Source of the DNA: RYN-230 sp963723595
GTDB lineage: Bacteria > Actinomycetota > Actinomycetes > Streptosporangiales > Streptosporangiaceae
Direction of reading: 5' to 3'
Assembly (NCBI GenBank): GCA_963723595.1
Contig: CAVRRQ010000003.1
Coordinates: 62,001 to 126,000 of the forward strand
Length of the DNA: 64,000 bases
Below the pieces are notes generated by a model that saw nothing but the letters and a program-made list of their open reading frames with translations, was not told the origin of the DNA and made no database searches. The translations under genes were made by a program, and so were the position numbers. Below, piece by piece: positions 1-8,932 of this stretch (its first letter is position 1; each line of letters begins with the position of its first letter).

Positions 1-1
1 G

Positions 2-214
2 CTGGCCAGCGTGGCCGATGTCTGGCGGAGCCTGCCGATGGATCACGTCGTCGAGGCCCGGTGGTGGCGGGTGCCCGCCGAAGCGGTACCGCGCTCCGCC
101 GATCATGAGGCCCAGGTGCGGTGGCTCTACGACTGGTGGGCCCGGATCGACGCGTGGATCTCGCAGAACACCCCGGAGCCCGGCCGCACCCCGGTGGACG
201 AGACGCTCGCGTAG
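2..214 (+). CDS. C-terminal fragment of a probable lysophospholipid acyltransferase
   Basis: The frame is open from the left edge of the window and ends at TAG 212-214, so only about 70 C-terminal residues are seen. The tail contains EARWWRVPAEAVPR and WLYDWWARIDAWI, which resembles from memory the C-terminal segment of actinobacterial 1-acylglycerol-3-phosphate acyltransferase-like proteins. Those enzymes would acylate lysophosphatidate at the membrane. The catalytic HX4D region, if present, lies outside the window, so the function rests on the tail alone. It stops only about 75 bases before recognisable cvnA tail sequence, which leaves no room for a full-length kinase between them. Confidence 0.4.
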   Translation: MASVADVWRSLPMDHVVEARWWRVPAEAVPRSADHEAQVRWLYDWWARIDAWISQNTPEPGRTPVDETLA

Positions 215-290
215 CCGGGCGGCCCCAGCGGCCCCGGGATGGGCGGGGCCTGGAAACAGCCCCGCCGTGGCCCGGCGGCAGCCGTCCCCG

Positions 291-575
291 GCCACGGGGA
301 CGCACCGGGGCCTGCCGCGGCGGGTCCGCCAGGCCAGCATCGCCCCCCAGCTCCGCGACCAGCCCGGCGGCGAGCCGGCGGCCGCCGGCCGCCAGGCCGG
401 CCCCGGCACCGAGGACCGCTCGCCGGAGGAGGCCCGGAACCTGTTCTCCTCGCTCCAGCAGGGCTGGCAGCGGGGGCGGGTGGATGACCTGGATTACCCC
501 GACGATGACCCGCATGGGTGGCCGGGGGGCCGGCCAGCCCGGAGCCCGGAGCCCGGCGATGGTGAGGCTCAGTGA
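291..575 (+). pseudogene. cvnA: Remnant of cvnA (nitrate/nitrite-sensor-type histidine kinase), C-terminal tail only
   Basis: This frame carries the signature tail of conservon sensor kinases: GLPRRVRQASIAPQLRD, then RSPEEARNLFSSLQQGWQRGR and an acidic end. Intact CvnA proteins are many hundreds of residues long, with sensor, HAMP and HATPase parts. Here only about the last 90 residues are recognisable, because an unrelated gene ends at base 214. The TGA stop (573-575) overlaps the cvnB ATG at 575, which is the normal coupling in these operons and supports the identification. I infer that a deletion or rearrangement removed the body of cvnA. An assembly collapse is the alternative. Confidence 0.65.
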
Positions 576-994
576 TGGCGCAGGAAAGCACGGCCGGGCA
601 ACTGAGCTGGCTGCTGGACAACCTGGTCGGCCGGGTCGAGCATGTCCGCCAGGCGGTCATCCTGTCCCGGGACGGGCTCGTGGTGGCCACCTCGCAGAAC
701 ATGACCCGCGAGGACGGCGATCACCTGTCCGCCCTCGCCGCCGGGGTGCAGAGCCTGGCCCGCGGGGCCGGCCGGCACTTCGAGGGCGGCGAGGTGCGGC
801 AGACCATCATCGAGATGGAGTCGGCCTTCCTCTTCGTCATGGCCGCGGGACAGGGCACCTGCCTCGCGGTGGTCAGCTCCGCGGACGCCAACGTCGGCGT
901 CATGGCCTACGAGATGGCCATGCTGGTCCGCCGGATGGGCAAGTACCTCACGGCACCGCCGAGATTTTCCCGCCACGAACCAGCCGCGGGGTGA
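575..994 (+). CDS. cvnB: Roadblock/LC7 (MglB-like) protein CvnB
   Basis: A 139-residue single-domain roadblock/LC7 protein. Such proteins dimerise and act as cofactors or GAPs for the small Ras-like GTPase of the same operon, at the membrane beside a sensor kinase. Typical features are QLSWLLDNLVGRV at the N terminus, ILSRDGLVVATSQ, and the strand-rich EMESAFLFVMAAGQGTCLAVV core ending in MAYEMAMLVRRMGKYL. ATG 575 is chosen because the cvnA tail stop overlaps it as TGATG; GTG 572 is an alternative. The gene is intact, and cvnC starts at the very next base after its stop. In family members the four-gene cluster forms a eukaryote-like GPCR/G-protein analogue. Confidence 0.9.
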   Translation: MAQESTAGQLSWLLDNLVGRVEHVRQAVILSRDGLVVATSQNMTREDGDHLSALAAGVQSLARGAGRHFEGGEVRQTIIEMESAFLFVMAAGQGTCLAVVSSADANVGVMAYEMAMLVRRMGKYLTAPPRFSRHEPAAG

Positions 995-1380
995 ATGGGC
1001 ATGGCCGCCCCGAAGGACCGGTGGCTCGACCGGGAAGCAGGACCGGTCGTGCGGCCGTATGCCGTCACCAGGGGCCGGACCGCGCCCGCGGCCGGAACGT
1101 CGCTGGGGCTGATCGACGTCGTGGTCGCGGACGCTCGATCCGGAGCCCGCCGCCCGGCGTCCGGCTGGGCCCCGAGCACCGGCAGATACTGGCCCGGTGC
1201 CGCCGGCCTATTACCGTGGTCGACCTGGCGTCTGACATCGACCTCCCGGTCGGCGTGGTCCGGGTGCTGCTCAGCGACCTGAGCCAGCACGGCATGATCC
1301 GGGTCCTCGCGACGCCGAGGGGGCCAGTAACCAATGAGCGTCTACTGAGGGACGTGCTCGATGGACTACACGCACTCTGA
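995..1380 (+). CDS. cvnC: DUF742 protein CvnC (one frameshift)
   Basis: The DUF742 component of the conservon, a winged-helix-like protein of about 125 residues. The N-terminal half reads WLDREAGPVVRPYAVTRGR and the C-terminal half reads HRQILARCRRPITVVDLASD followed by LPVGVVRVLLSDL and ERLLRDVLDGLHAL. The halves lie in different frames, with the break at about 1125-1150, consistent with one lost base. The last 20 bases overlap cvnD. ATG 995 directly follows the cvnB stop; ATG 1001 is also possible. Because both halves are well conserved I read the break as a likely sequence error rather than gene death. DUF742 proteins are thought to link the kinase-like and GTPase parts. Confidence 0.85.
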
Positions 1381-1955
1381 TCCCGGCGCCGACGGCCCGG
1401 TGCCGCCCACCACGGCCAAGATCCTCATCGCCGGGGGATTCGGCGTGGGCAAGACCACGCTGGTCAGCGCGATCAGTGAGATCCGGCCGCTGCGGACCGA
1501 GGAGACGCTCAGCGACCGGAGCGTCGGCGTCGACGACATCAGCGGCGTGCAGGGGAAGACCACGACCACCGTGGCGATGGACTTCGGCCGGATCACGTTC
1601 CGGTCCGACCTGGCCCTGTACCTGTTCGGCACGCCCGGCCAGGAACGGTTCTGGTTCATGTGGGACGAACTGGCCTACGGTGCGCTGGGTGCGGTGGTGC
1701 TGGCGGACACCCGGCGCCTGGCCGACTGCTTCGCCTCCGTGGACTACTTCGAGCGGCACGGCACCCCGTTCGTGGTGGCGGTCAACTGCTTCGACGACGC
1801 ACCGCACTACGACACCGGACGACGTCCGGATCGCGCTCGACCTCGATCCGGGGGCGCCCGTGGTGCTCTGCGACGCGCGCGACAAGGAATCGGTCAAGAA
1901 CGTGCTGATCACCCTGGTCCGGCACGTGCTCACGCGGAGCCAGCCCCGCCGCTGA
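1361..1955 (+). CDS. cvnD: Ras-like GTP/ATP-binding protein CvnD (one frameshift)
   Basis: The small GTPase of the conservon. The P-loop is GGFGVGKTT near residue 22, the switch region FGTPGQERFWFMWDEL follows, and the base-recognition loop reads AVNCFDDA. The frame changes near base 1815, after which PDDVRIALDLDPGAPVVLCD and the C-terminal LITLVRHVL continue to TGA 1953-1955. The full product would be about 198 residues, normal for the family. GAGGGA at 8 bases before ATG 1361 is the ribosome site. CvnD would be regulated by CvnB, and in relatives the set controls differentiation and secondary metabolism. With cvnA missing here, its upstream input is unclear. Confidence 0.88.
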
Positions 1956-2349
1956 GTACCAGAGCGCGCCCCTGCCCGCCAGCTAGCCCCGGCTGGCGTG
2001 GCGAGCGGGCGGGAAACGCCGGGCCGGGATTATCTGGCCACCCGGTGGCGTTGTGCTGTATGGTCGCAGTAGGCGATGTCAATTCCGCCTATACGGCGAG
2101 CGTGCATGACGAGCCCGGCTAGGTCTCTCGACTAGCCGTTCCGGGCTAATCAACAACCCGCGAAAGGGTTTCCCCGGCTCCGTCTTCCCGGGACAAGTCC
2201 AGGTCCAGGCGTAGAGCGAATCCGGCTCCAGCGTAGTGAACGCGGGTTCCCGGCTTGCTCCCAGCCACGCACGATCGCATTTCCGCGGCGCCATCCGGCG
2301 CTTATTCCGGCGTGCCCAATTCGGGCCGCCTCCGAAAGGAATTCTCTTT
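1956..2349 (+). other. Intergenic stretch between cvnD and the rho-like gene
   Basis: No convincing protein-coding signal is seen in 394 bases. A short inverted repeat (CCAGC ... GCTGG around 1979-1996) just after cvnD could end the cvn transcript. The right end carries AAAGGA shortly before ATG 2350, a plausible ribosome site for the rho-like gene. Promoter elements cannot be placed with confidence. Confidence 0.4.
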
Positions 2350-3670
2350 ATGACCGCAACACAACCCTCCCCAGCCCGCGGCGCCGCCGCGGACCACGAA
2401 AAGCTCATCCAGCGCCCGCCCCGGAAGCAGTCCCCGGCGGCTGGGCAGGCGCGCTAACGTCCAGGCCGCAGACTCCTGCGGCCCCGGTCCACGAAGGCCC
2501 CCCGGAGCCGGTGTCGGGCCTGCTGGACATCACCGACGGCCGGGCCTTCCTGCGCCGGGCCGGCTACCAGCGCGGCCCGGACGATGTCTAGCTGTCCCAG
2601 GCCCAGGTCCAGCAGTACGGCCTGCGCCCGGGCGATGCCGTGGACGGCACCGCCCGGCCGCCCCAGCCCGGCAACGGCCAGGCGCAGGGTCTGGAACCGG
2701 ACCGTCGCCGGGCCACGGGACCGGAGACAAGTACCCGGTGCTGGCCACCGTCACCGCCGTCAACGGGAGCGACCCGCAGCTCGGCGGCGCAGCGCCCCGA
2801 GTTCGCCAAGCTGACCCCGCTGCACCCGCAGGAGCGGCTCCGCCTGGAGAACAGCTCCGCTCCGGCGAACTCCGCGCACGGGCCGGATCATCGACCTGGT
2901 CGCCCCGATCGGCAAGGGGCAGCGCGGCCTCATCGTGTCGCCGCCGAAAGCCGGCAAGACCATGGTGCTGCAGGCCATCGCGGACGCGGTGGCCGCCAAC
3001 CACCCCGAGGTGCACCTGATGGTGGTGCTGGTCGGCGAGCGCCCCGAGGAAGTCACCGACCTGCGCCGCTCGGTCCACGGCGAGGTCGTCTACTCCACCT
3101 TCGACCAGTCCGCCGAGGAGCACATCCAGGTCGCCGAGCTCGCCATCGAGCGGGCCAAGCGGCTGGTCGAGCAGGGCCGCGACGTGGTCGTGCTGCTCGA
3201 CTCCATCACCCGCCTCGGCCGGGCCTACAACCTCGCCGCGCCCTCCAGCAGCCGCATCCTGGCCGGCGGCGTGGCCGTCGGCGCCCTGTACCCGCCGCGG
3301 AAGTTCCTCGGCGCCGCCCGCAACGTCGAGGACGGCGGCTCGCTGACCCTGCTGTGCACCGCCCTGGTGGAAACCGGGTCACGGATGGACGACGTGTTCT
3401 TCGAGGAGTTCAAGGGCACCGGGAACATGGAACTGCGGCTGCGCCGCGAACTCGCCGAGAAGCGCATCTTCCCCGCCATCGACGTCGGCCCCCTCCAGCA
3501 CCCGCCGCGACGACCTGCTCATGACGGCGGAGGAGCACGACGTGACGGCCAGGCTGCGCCGGGTCCTCGCCGAGCTCGACCCGCAGCAGGGCATCGAGCT
3601 GCTGCTGGACCGGACCCGCGACACCGCCTCCAACGCGGAGTTCCTCCGCCAGATCCAGCTCAGCACCTGA
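2350..3670 (+). pseudogene. rho: Short transcription termination factor Rho paralogue, broken
   Basis: The ATPase core is unmistakable: IGKGQRGLIVSPPKAGKTM (Walker A), MVVLVGERPEEVTDLRRSV, DVVVLLDSITRLGRAYN, and EFKGTGNMELRLRRELAEKR. The RNA-binding region is represented by GLLDITDGRAFLRRAGYQRG and LRPGDAVDG. An in-frame TAG at 2589 sits where a Tyr codon would be expected (DVY-LSQ), and I count about five frame changes, four before the core (2440-2890) and one at about 3500. Residual length is about 440 codons with a short N terminus, unlike the long-N-terminus housekeeping Rho of actinomycetes, so this is likely a second copy. The clustering of lesions in the N-terminal half suggests decay, but the other frameshifts in this window make sequence error a partial alternative. 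Confidence 0.8.
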
Positions 3671-3876
3671 CCAACGGCCTCTTCACCTCCGTGCCCCCCT
3701 CACGGCGCTCAGGACCTCTTGACCCTGGACATAGAGGCCATTATCGTGGCCCAGGTTGTACACAAAATTGTCGCCGATCTTCGCGTTCCATCCAGGCTTC
3801 GATCAGCGTGCCGGGCTGGAAGCAAATCAACACTGGCCAGGTAGCCCATGCGTGATGACCCGCGGGTGACCGCGCC

Positions 3877-4894
3877 GTGCTGACCTCGACCAGGCCGAGC
3901 GAGTGGGCCCGCCTGCTGGTGCGCGGCGCCTACGACCTGCACGTGCACGTGGAGCCCGACGTGATGCGCCGCCGGGTCACCGACCTCCAGCTGGCCCGCC
4001 GGTGCTGGGACGTGGGCCTGGCCGGATTCGCCCTCAAGTCGCACTACGTGCCGACCGCGGAACGCGCCGCGGTGCTCAACGAGGCCCTGAACCAGACGAT
4101 GCAGCCGGGCGAGGTCCGGGTGCTCGGGGCGCTGACCCTCAACGCCTCGGTGGGCGGGATGAACCCCGATCGCGGTGGAGATCGCCGCCCGCGAGGGCGC
4201 GCGGATCCTCTGGATGCCGACCCTGGACGCGGCCAATCACCGGGCCAAGCACGGCGACCTGCCGCCGGGCGCGACCCCGCCGATGTGGCTGGCCCTGCAG
4301 CGGGATCTGGACGCCCAGGGTGTCACCGTGCCGGTGGTGGACGTCCTCGACGAGGCCGGGCGGCCGCTGGCGGCCACCCGGGAGGTACTCCGGCTGGCCG
4401 CGCGCCACCAGCTGGTCGTGGCCACCGGGCACCTGTCCGCCTACGAGAGCCGGATGGTGGCCGAGGCCGCGTTCGAGGCCGGCGTCCGGCACGTCATCGC
4501 CACCCACCCCGAATTCCCCCAGCAGGACATGAGCCGGGACGACCAGCTCGCCCTGGCCGGGCAGGGGGCGTTCCTGGAACGCTGCTTCACCACCCCGTTC
4601 ACCGGCAAGTACGACTGGGCCCGGATGGTGGACAACATCCGGGCCACCGGCCCGGAGCACACCATCATCACCACCGACCTCGGCCAGCCGCACAACCCCC
4701 CGGTGGAGGACGGGCTGCCGCTGATGGCGGACGCGCTGCAGGCCGCGGGATTCACCGACGAGGAGATCACCACCATGATCGTGTCCAACAGCCGGCTGCT
4801 CGCCGGCCCGGACCGCCAGAACGCCGGCCAGCCCCTCCCCCGCCAGCACGGTCCCCGCCAGCCCCTCCCCCGCCAGCCCGGGGACAGCGCGTGA
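3877..4894 (+). CDS. DUF6282 / amidohydrolase-superfamily-like protein (one frameshift)
   Basis: First gene of the aromatic-degradation operon, about 337 residues. The N terminus shows YDLHVHVEPDVMRRRV, an HxH metal motif as in amidohydrolases, then GFALKSHYVPTAERA. The rest has GILWMPTLD-like and ATGHLSAYE segments, VIATHPEFP and TIITTDLGQPHNPP, consistent with a TIM-barrel metallohydrolase. One extra C in the run at about 4162-4165 (AACCCCGATC) breaks the frame. The C terminus has a 30-bp-period repeat giving two RQPLPRQ copies. The substrate is not known. LigI, the 2-pyrone-4,6-dicarboxylate lactonase, belongs to the amidohydrolase superfamily, so a lactonase role next to galB is a reasonable inference. 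The stop overlaps the galB GTG by 4 bases. Confidence 0.75.
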
Positions 4895-5622
4895 CCACCA
4901 CGGACGGGTTCGGGCGGCTGCTCGTCGTGAGCGCCCACGCGGCCGACTTCGTGTGGCGGGCGGCCGGTTACATCGCCGTCGTCACCGCGGCCTTCGGTGA
5001 GGCTCACGTGGTGTGCCTGTCCTTCGGCGAGCACGGCGAGTCCCCGGGAGCCTGGAAGCAGCCGGGCATGACCCTGGACCGGGTCAAGGAGATCCGCCGG
5101 GCCGAGGCCGAGGCGGCCGGCCAGGTCCTGGGGGCCAGCATGCATTTCCTCGACCAGGGGGACTATCCGCTGCCGGACACCGATGCACTGGTGCTCGAGC
5201 TGGCGGACCTGATGCGCGAGCTGCAGCCCGGAGTCATCCTTACCCACTCCCGGGTCGACCCCTACAACTACGACCATCCGCGGGCCGCCGACCTGACCCT
5301 GCGGGCCCGGATGGTGGCCCAGGCGCAGGGCCGGCCATCGGCGCACCCGGTGCTCGGCGCACCGCCGGTGTTCCGGTTCGAGCCCCACCAGCCCGAGATG
5401 TGCGAGTTCCGCCCGGACGTGCTCGTCAACATCACGCCGGTGTTCGACCTGAAGCAGCAGGCCATGGCGGCGATGGGTTCCCAGGAGCACCTGGTCCGCT
5501 ACTACGAGGACCTGGCTGAGCGGCGCGGGGTTCAGGCCAGGCGCAACGGCGGCCCGGCCGCGATCCGCTACGCCGAGGCCTACCAGCGCGTCTTTCCCCA
5601 GGTGAGCGGGGTGCTGTCGTGA
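4891..5622 (+). CDS. galB: 4-oxalomesaconate hydratase, GalB type (PIG-L/LmbE fold)
   Basis: A 243-residue PIG-L-fold enzyme of the GalB subgroup. Diagnostic segments are VSAHAADFVWRAAGYIAV, VVCLSFGEHGES, FLDQGDYPL, ILTHSRVDPYNYDHP, APPVFRFEPHQPEMCEFRPD and GSQEHLVRYYEDLAERRGVQ. These match what is known of Pseudomonas GalB, which hydrates 4-oxalomesaconate to 4-carboxy-4-hydroxy-2-oxoadipate (CHA) in gallate/protocatechuate 4,5-cleavage. The usual PIG-L HPDD motif is HAAD here, as in GalB. GTG 4891 overlaps the previous stop (GTGA) and the stop overlaps the next start in the same way. It is intact and cytoplasmic, and should supply CHA to the aldolase that follows. Confidence 0.88.
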   Translation: MTTTDGFGRLLVVSAHAADFVWRAAGYIAVVTAAFGEAHVVCLSFGEHGESPGAWKQPGMTLDRVKEIRRAEAEAAGQVLGASMHFLDQGDYPLPDTDALVLELADLMRELQPGVILTHSRVDPYNYDHPRAADLTLRARMVAQAQGRPSAHPVLGAPPVFRFEPHQPEMCEFRPDVLVNITPVFDLKQQAMAAMGSQEHLVRYYEDLAERRGVQARRNGGPAAIRYAEAYQRVFPQVSGVLS

Positions 5623-6315
5623 AACCGGTGGTGATCGTGAACCCGCCCGCGCGCGGACGCGGCCGTGGTGGCCGAGCTGGGCGAGCTCGGCGTGGCCACC
5701 GTGCACGAGGCCGCGGGCAAGACCGGGCTGCTGGGCACCTTCCTCCGGCCGGCCTGGGCCGGCGCGCACGCCGCTGGCACCGCACTTACGGTGCTCTGCG
5801 GGCCGGGCGACAACCTGATGCTGCATGCGGCCATGGAGCAGGCCCGTCCGGGGGATCTGCTGGTCGTCACGACCATGTCGCCGTCGAGCGACGGGTTCGT
5901 CGGGGAGCTGATCACCACGTCGCTGGCCGCGCGCGGGGCACACGGGCTGGTCACCACCACCGGGGTGCGGGACGTCGCCGCGATCACCGCGGCAGGCTTC
6001 CCGGTCTGGTCCCAGTTCGTCAGCGCCCAGGGCACGCTGAAGGCCATCGCCGGCGCGGTGAACCTGCCGGTGAGCATCGGCGGCACCGTGATCAACCCCG
6101 GGGATGCGGTGGTCGCCGACGACGACGGCGTGGTCTGCGTCCCCCGCGAGTCGGCCGCGCAGGTGGCGGCGGACGGGCGGACCCGGGTCAGGCGCGAGGA
6201 CGAGGCCCGGGAGGCGTTCGCCCGGGGTGAGCTCGGCCTGGACCGCTATGACCTGCGGTCGGTGCTCGAGCGCCTCGGCGTGACCTATGTGCGGGCGGAC
6301 CGGGAAGAGGGGTAA
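5619..6315 (+). CDS. galC: 4-carboxy-4-hydroxy-2-oxoadipate (CHA) aldolase, RraA/HMG-aldolase fold (one frameshift)
   Basis: Class II pyruvate aldolase of the RraA-like fold, about 230 residues. It should split CHA into pyruvate and oxaloacetate. Seen motifs: ELGVATVHEAAGKTGLL, LCGPGDNLMLHAAMEQARPGD (the GD-N-L substrate loop), TTGVRDVAAI (Arg-Asp pair, Asp binding Mg2+ in relatives), and GDAVVADDDGVVCVPRE. The frame changes close to 5650 in a GC-dinucleotide run (CCCGCGCGCGG), so VKPVVIVNPP is read in another frame. GTG 5619 overlaps the galB stop. The position after galB, with coupled translation, is a strong contextual argument for this substrate over other RraA-fold roles. Confidence 0.85.
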
Positions 6316-6317
6316 GC

Positions 6318-7019
6318 GTGGCCGACGAGGGGGCCGTCCTGGATGCGCTGCGCGACGCCATCCTGGCGGGGGAATTCGCGGCCGGGCAGCGCCTGGTCGA
6401 GGTGGACCTGTGCGAGCGGTTCGGGTGCAGCCGGTTCGCGGTGCGCGCCGCGATCCCGGTGCTGGCCAGCGAGGGGCTGGTGGATGTGCAGCGGCACCGG
6501 GGGGCCCGGATACGGATCATCCCGATCAGCGAGGCCATCGAGATCACCGAGGTGCGGCGGCTGCTGGAGGGGCTCACCGCGGCCCGGGCCGCGGAGCGGG
6601 TCACCCCGGACGAGGCCGCCGAGCTGGAGGACATCGTCCGCGAGATGAGGATGGCCGTGGAAGCCGCTGAGCTGCTGCGCTACAGCGACTCCAACGCCCG
6701 GCTGCACGCCCGGATCCGCGCCATCGCTGCGCACGACACCGCGACCAGCATGATCGAGCGGCTCCGCGCCCAGCTGGTCCGCCACCAGTTCGCGCTGTCG
6801 CTGATCCCCGGGCGCCCCGCCGTGTCCCTGGCCCAGCACGAGCGGATCGTGGCGGCCATCGTGGCCCGCGATCCGGCCACGGCCGAGGCGGCCATGCGCG
6901 ACCACATCACCAGCGTCATCGACTCACTCAGCAGCCTCGCCGGGGAGCAGTCCCGCAGCGACAGTGCCAGCAAGAGCGACAGTGCCAGCAAACACGTGGC
7001 TAGCCAGCGCCGTGGCTAG
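6318..7019 (+). CDS. GntR-family regulator, FadR/FCD subgroup
   Basis: 233 residues. The N-terminal winged helix spans about residues 5-70 (LRDAILAGEFAAGQRLVEVD, then RFGCSRFAVRAAIPVLASEG and RHRGARI). The C-terminal FCD all-helical ligand domain spans 75-215 with SNARLHARI, QHERIVAAIVARD and the AMRDHI His that usually contribute to a metal site. GTG 6318 lies 2 bases after the aldolase stop, so it is co-transcribed. It is the likely pathway-specific regulator, responding to an aromatic acid or cleavage product. The extreme C terminus is encoded by short direct repeats (two copies of GCGACAGTGCCAGCAA, two of CGTGGCTAGCCA) and is probably disordered. Confidence 0.85.
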   Translation: MADEGAVLDALRDAILAGEFAAGQRLVEVDLCERFGCSRFAVRAAIPVLASEGLVDVQRHRGARIRIIPISEAIEITEVRRLLEGLTAARAAERVTPDEAAELEDIVREMRMAVEAAELLRYSDSNARLHARIRAIAAHDTATSMIERLRAQLVRHQFALSLIPGRPAVSLAQHERIVAAIVARDPATAEAAMRDHITSVIDSLSSLAGEQSRSDSASKSDSASKHVASQRRG

Positions 7020-7048
7020 CCAACACCGTGCCAGGAGGTAGTTGCGTC

Positions 7049-8021
7049 ATGTCCCCGCAGCGCTGCCGTGACATCGCCCACGTATCGGCGGTGGAACTCC
7101 GGACCCGGGTCCCGGCCGAGACGGTGGATTTCTTCGTCCGGCTGATGGGCCTGTCCGAGGTGAGCCGGGCCGGAGACCGCACCTACCTGCGCACCTGGGA
7201 TGACTACGAGAGGTTCACGGTGTGCGTGGTGGACGCGCCCGAGTCGGGCATCGGCCGGACCTGGCTGCGCGCCGCCGGGCCGGAGGCCCTGGACCGCCGG
7301 GTGCAGGCCATCGAGGCGGCCGGGCTCGGCCTCGGCTGGGCCGGCGGTGCGGAGGGCATCGGGCCGGACCTACCGGTTCACCGACCCCGACGGGCACGAG
7401 TTCGGGATCTACTGGGAGAGCGACTGGTACGACCCGCCCGAGGGACAGCGGCCCGCGCTGAAGAACCAGGCCGCGCCGTTCCCCGGCCGCGGCGCCAACG
7501 TGCGGCGGCTGGACCATGTCAACTACCTGGCCGCGGACATCCCGGCGGTCACCGCGTTCCTGCCCGGCGTGCTCGGTGCCGAGCTGACCGAGCAGATCGT
7601 TATGGATGATGGGGTGCCGTCAGCGGTCTGGTATCACGTCGGGGACAAGAGTTACGACCTGGTGTACACGTCGGACTGGACGGGCAGCACCGGGCGGCTG
7701 CACCACGTGGCGTTCGCCACCGACCAGCGCGAAGACATCCTCCGGGCCGCGGACGTGATGCTGGAGGCGGGCATTCACATCGAGACCGGGCCGCACAAGC
7801 ACGCCATCCAGCAGACGTTCTTCCTCTACGTGTACGAGCCGGGGGGGAACCGGATCGAGCTGTGCAACGCGGGCGCCCGGCTGGTGCTGGCCCCGGACTG
7901 GAAGCCGATCTCCTGGTCCCGCGCGGAGCGGGCCAAGGGCCAGGCGTGGGGGCTGAAGACCATCGACAGCTTCCACACCCACGGGACTCCCCCGGTGGAC
8001 GTGCCCGGGAGCGCCGGGTGA
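7049..8021 (+). CDS. Type I extradiol ring-cleavage dioxygenase (two VOC domains, one frameshift)
   Basis: About 323 residues with two vicinal-oxygen-chelate domains as in catechol 2,3-dioxygenase. The catalytic C-terminal domain has the 2-His-1-Glu iron triad: His in RLDHVNYL, His in RLHHVAFAT and Glu in GGNRIELCNAG. Second-sphere residues corresponding to the family's His and Tyr appear in GPHKHAIQQTFFLYVYEPGG. ATG 7049 is preceded by AGGAGGT. The frame changes at about 7370 within the first domain (GIGP then TYRFTDPDGHEFG). It should open a catechol-like ring next to a hydroxyl using Fe(II) and O2. Pairing with galB and galC is notable because the known gallate and protocatechuate 4,5-dioxygenases are of the unrelated LigB type. 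Confidence 0.85.
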
Positions 8022-8809
8022 CGGCCGGACCGGCACCGGCGGCGCTGACCGTGGCGGTGCTCGGGCTGGGCGAGGCGGGCGGCACGATCGCCCGGGACCT
8101 GGTGGCCGCCGGGGCCCGGGTGCGCGGCTATGACCCGGCCGTGCCGGCGCCCCCCGGCGTGACGATGGCCACCAGCGACGCGGACGCCTGCCAGGGCGCC
8201 GACCTGGTGCTGAGCCTGACCACGGCGGCCGAGGCGGAGAAGGCACTGGCCCAGGCGCTGCCCGGGCTGAGCGAGGCGACCGTGTACGCCGACGCCAACA
8301 CCGCGTCCGCCGGCCTCAAGCAGGACCTGGCCGCCACCGCCGGGCAGGCCGGGGTGCCGTTCGCGGACATCGCCATCATGGCCCCCGTGCCGGGGCGGGG
8401 ACTGGGGGTCCCGATGACGGTGTCGGGTCCGGCCGCGCAGGCCGTCGCCCGGCTGCTCGGCGGCTGCGGGGCCACGGTGAGCGTGCTGCCCGGCCCGGCC
8501 GGGGCCGCGGCCACCCGGAAGCTGCTGCGCAGCGTGTTCTACAAGGGCATGGCCGCGGCGGCCATCGAGGCCCTGCACGCCGCCCGGTCGGCCGGCTGCG
8601 AGGACTGGCTCCGCGAGCACATCGCGGCCGAGCTGGCGGCGGCGGACGCCGGCACGCTGGCCCGGCTGGAGCAGGGCAGTTACCAGCACGCGCGGCGGCG
8701 CGAGCATGAGATGGCCGCGGCCACCGACCTGCTCAACGAGCTCTCGGTCCCGCCGCGGGTGACCCGGGCCAGCCAGCGGTGGCTTAATCAGCTGGCCACC
8801 GAAGGCTGA
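8018..8809 (+). CDS. NAD(P)-binding oxidoreductase with DUF1932 C-terminal domain
   Basis: 263 residues. The N-terminal Rossmann fold starts VAVLGLGEAGGTIARDL and resembles 6-phosphogluconate/3-hydroxyisobutyrate dehydrogenases. The C-terminal part, from about residue 160 (LRSVFYKGMAAAAIEALHAAR), fits the DUF1932 helical domain. It probably oxidises or reduces a small hydroxyacid or semialdehyde from ring cleavage, as LigC does for 2-hydroxy-4-carboxymuconate semialdehyde, though LigC is a different family. GTG 8018 overlaps the dioxygenase stop as GTGA, so expression is coupled. The substrate is inferred only from context. Confidence 0.8.
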   Translation: MTAGPAPAALTVAVLGLGEAGGTIARDLVAAGARVRGYDPAVPAPPGVTMATSDADACQGADLVLSLTTAAEAEKALAQALPGLSEATVYADANTASAGLKQDLAATAGQAGVPFADIAIMAPVPGRGLGVPMTVSGPAAQAVARLLGGCGATVSVLPGPAGAAATRKLLRSVFYKGMAAAAIEALHAARSAGCEDWLREHIAAELAAADAGTLARLEQGSYQHARRREHEMAAATDLLNELSVPPRVTRASQRWLNQLATEG

Positions 8810-8932
8810 CTGACGGTACAGTCCGGATCGGGGAGACCGGAGCCTGAGCTGCGGGCTCCGCGGAGGGCCACGGCGGCGGCCGCACTGGCGCGGCAGATCG
8901 GGTAGAGAGCGTGGGCACGGCGTGACGCGGGC

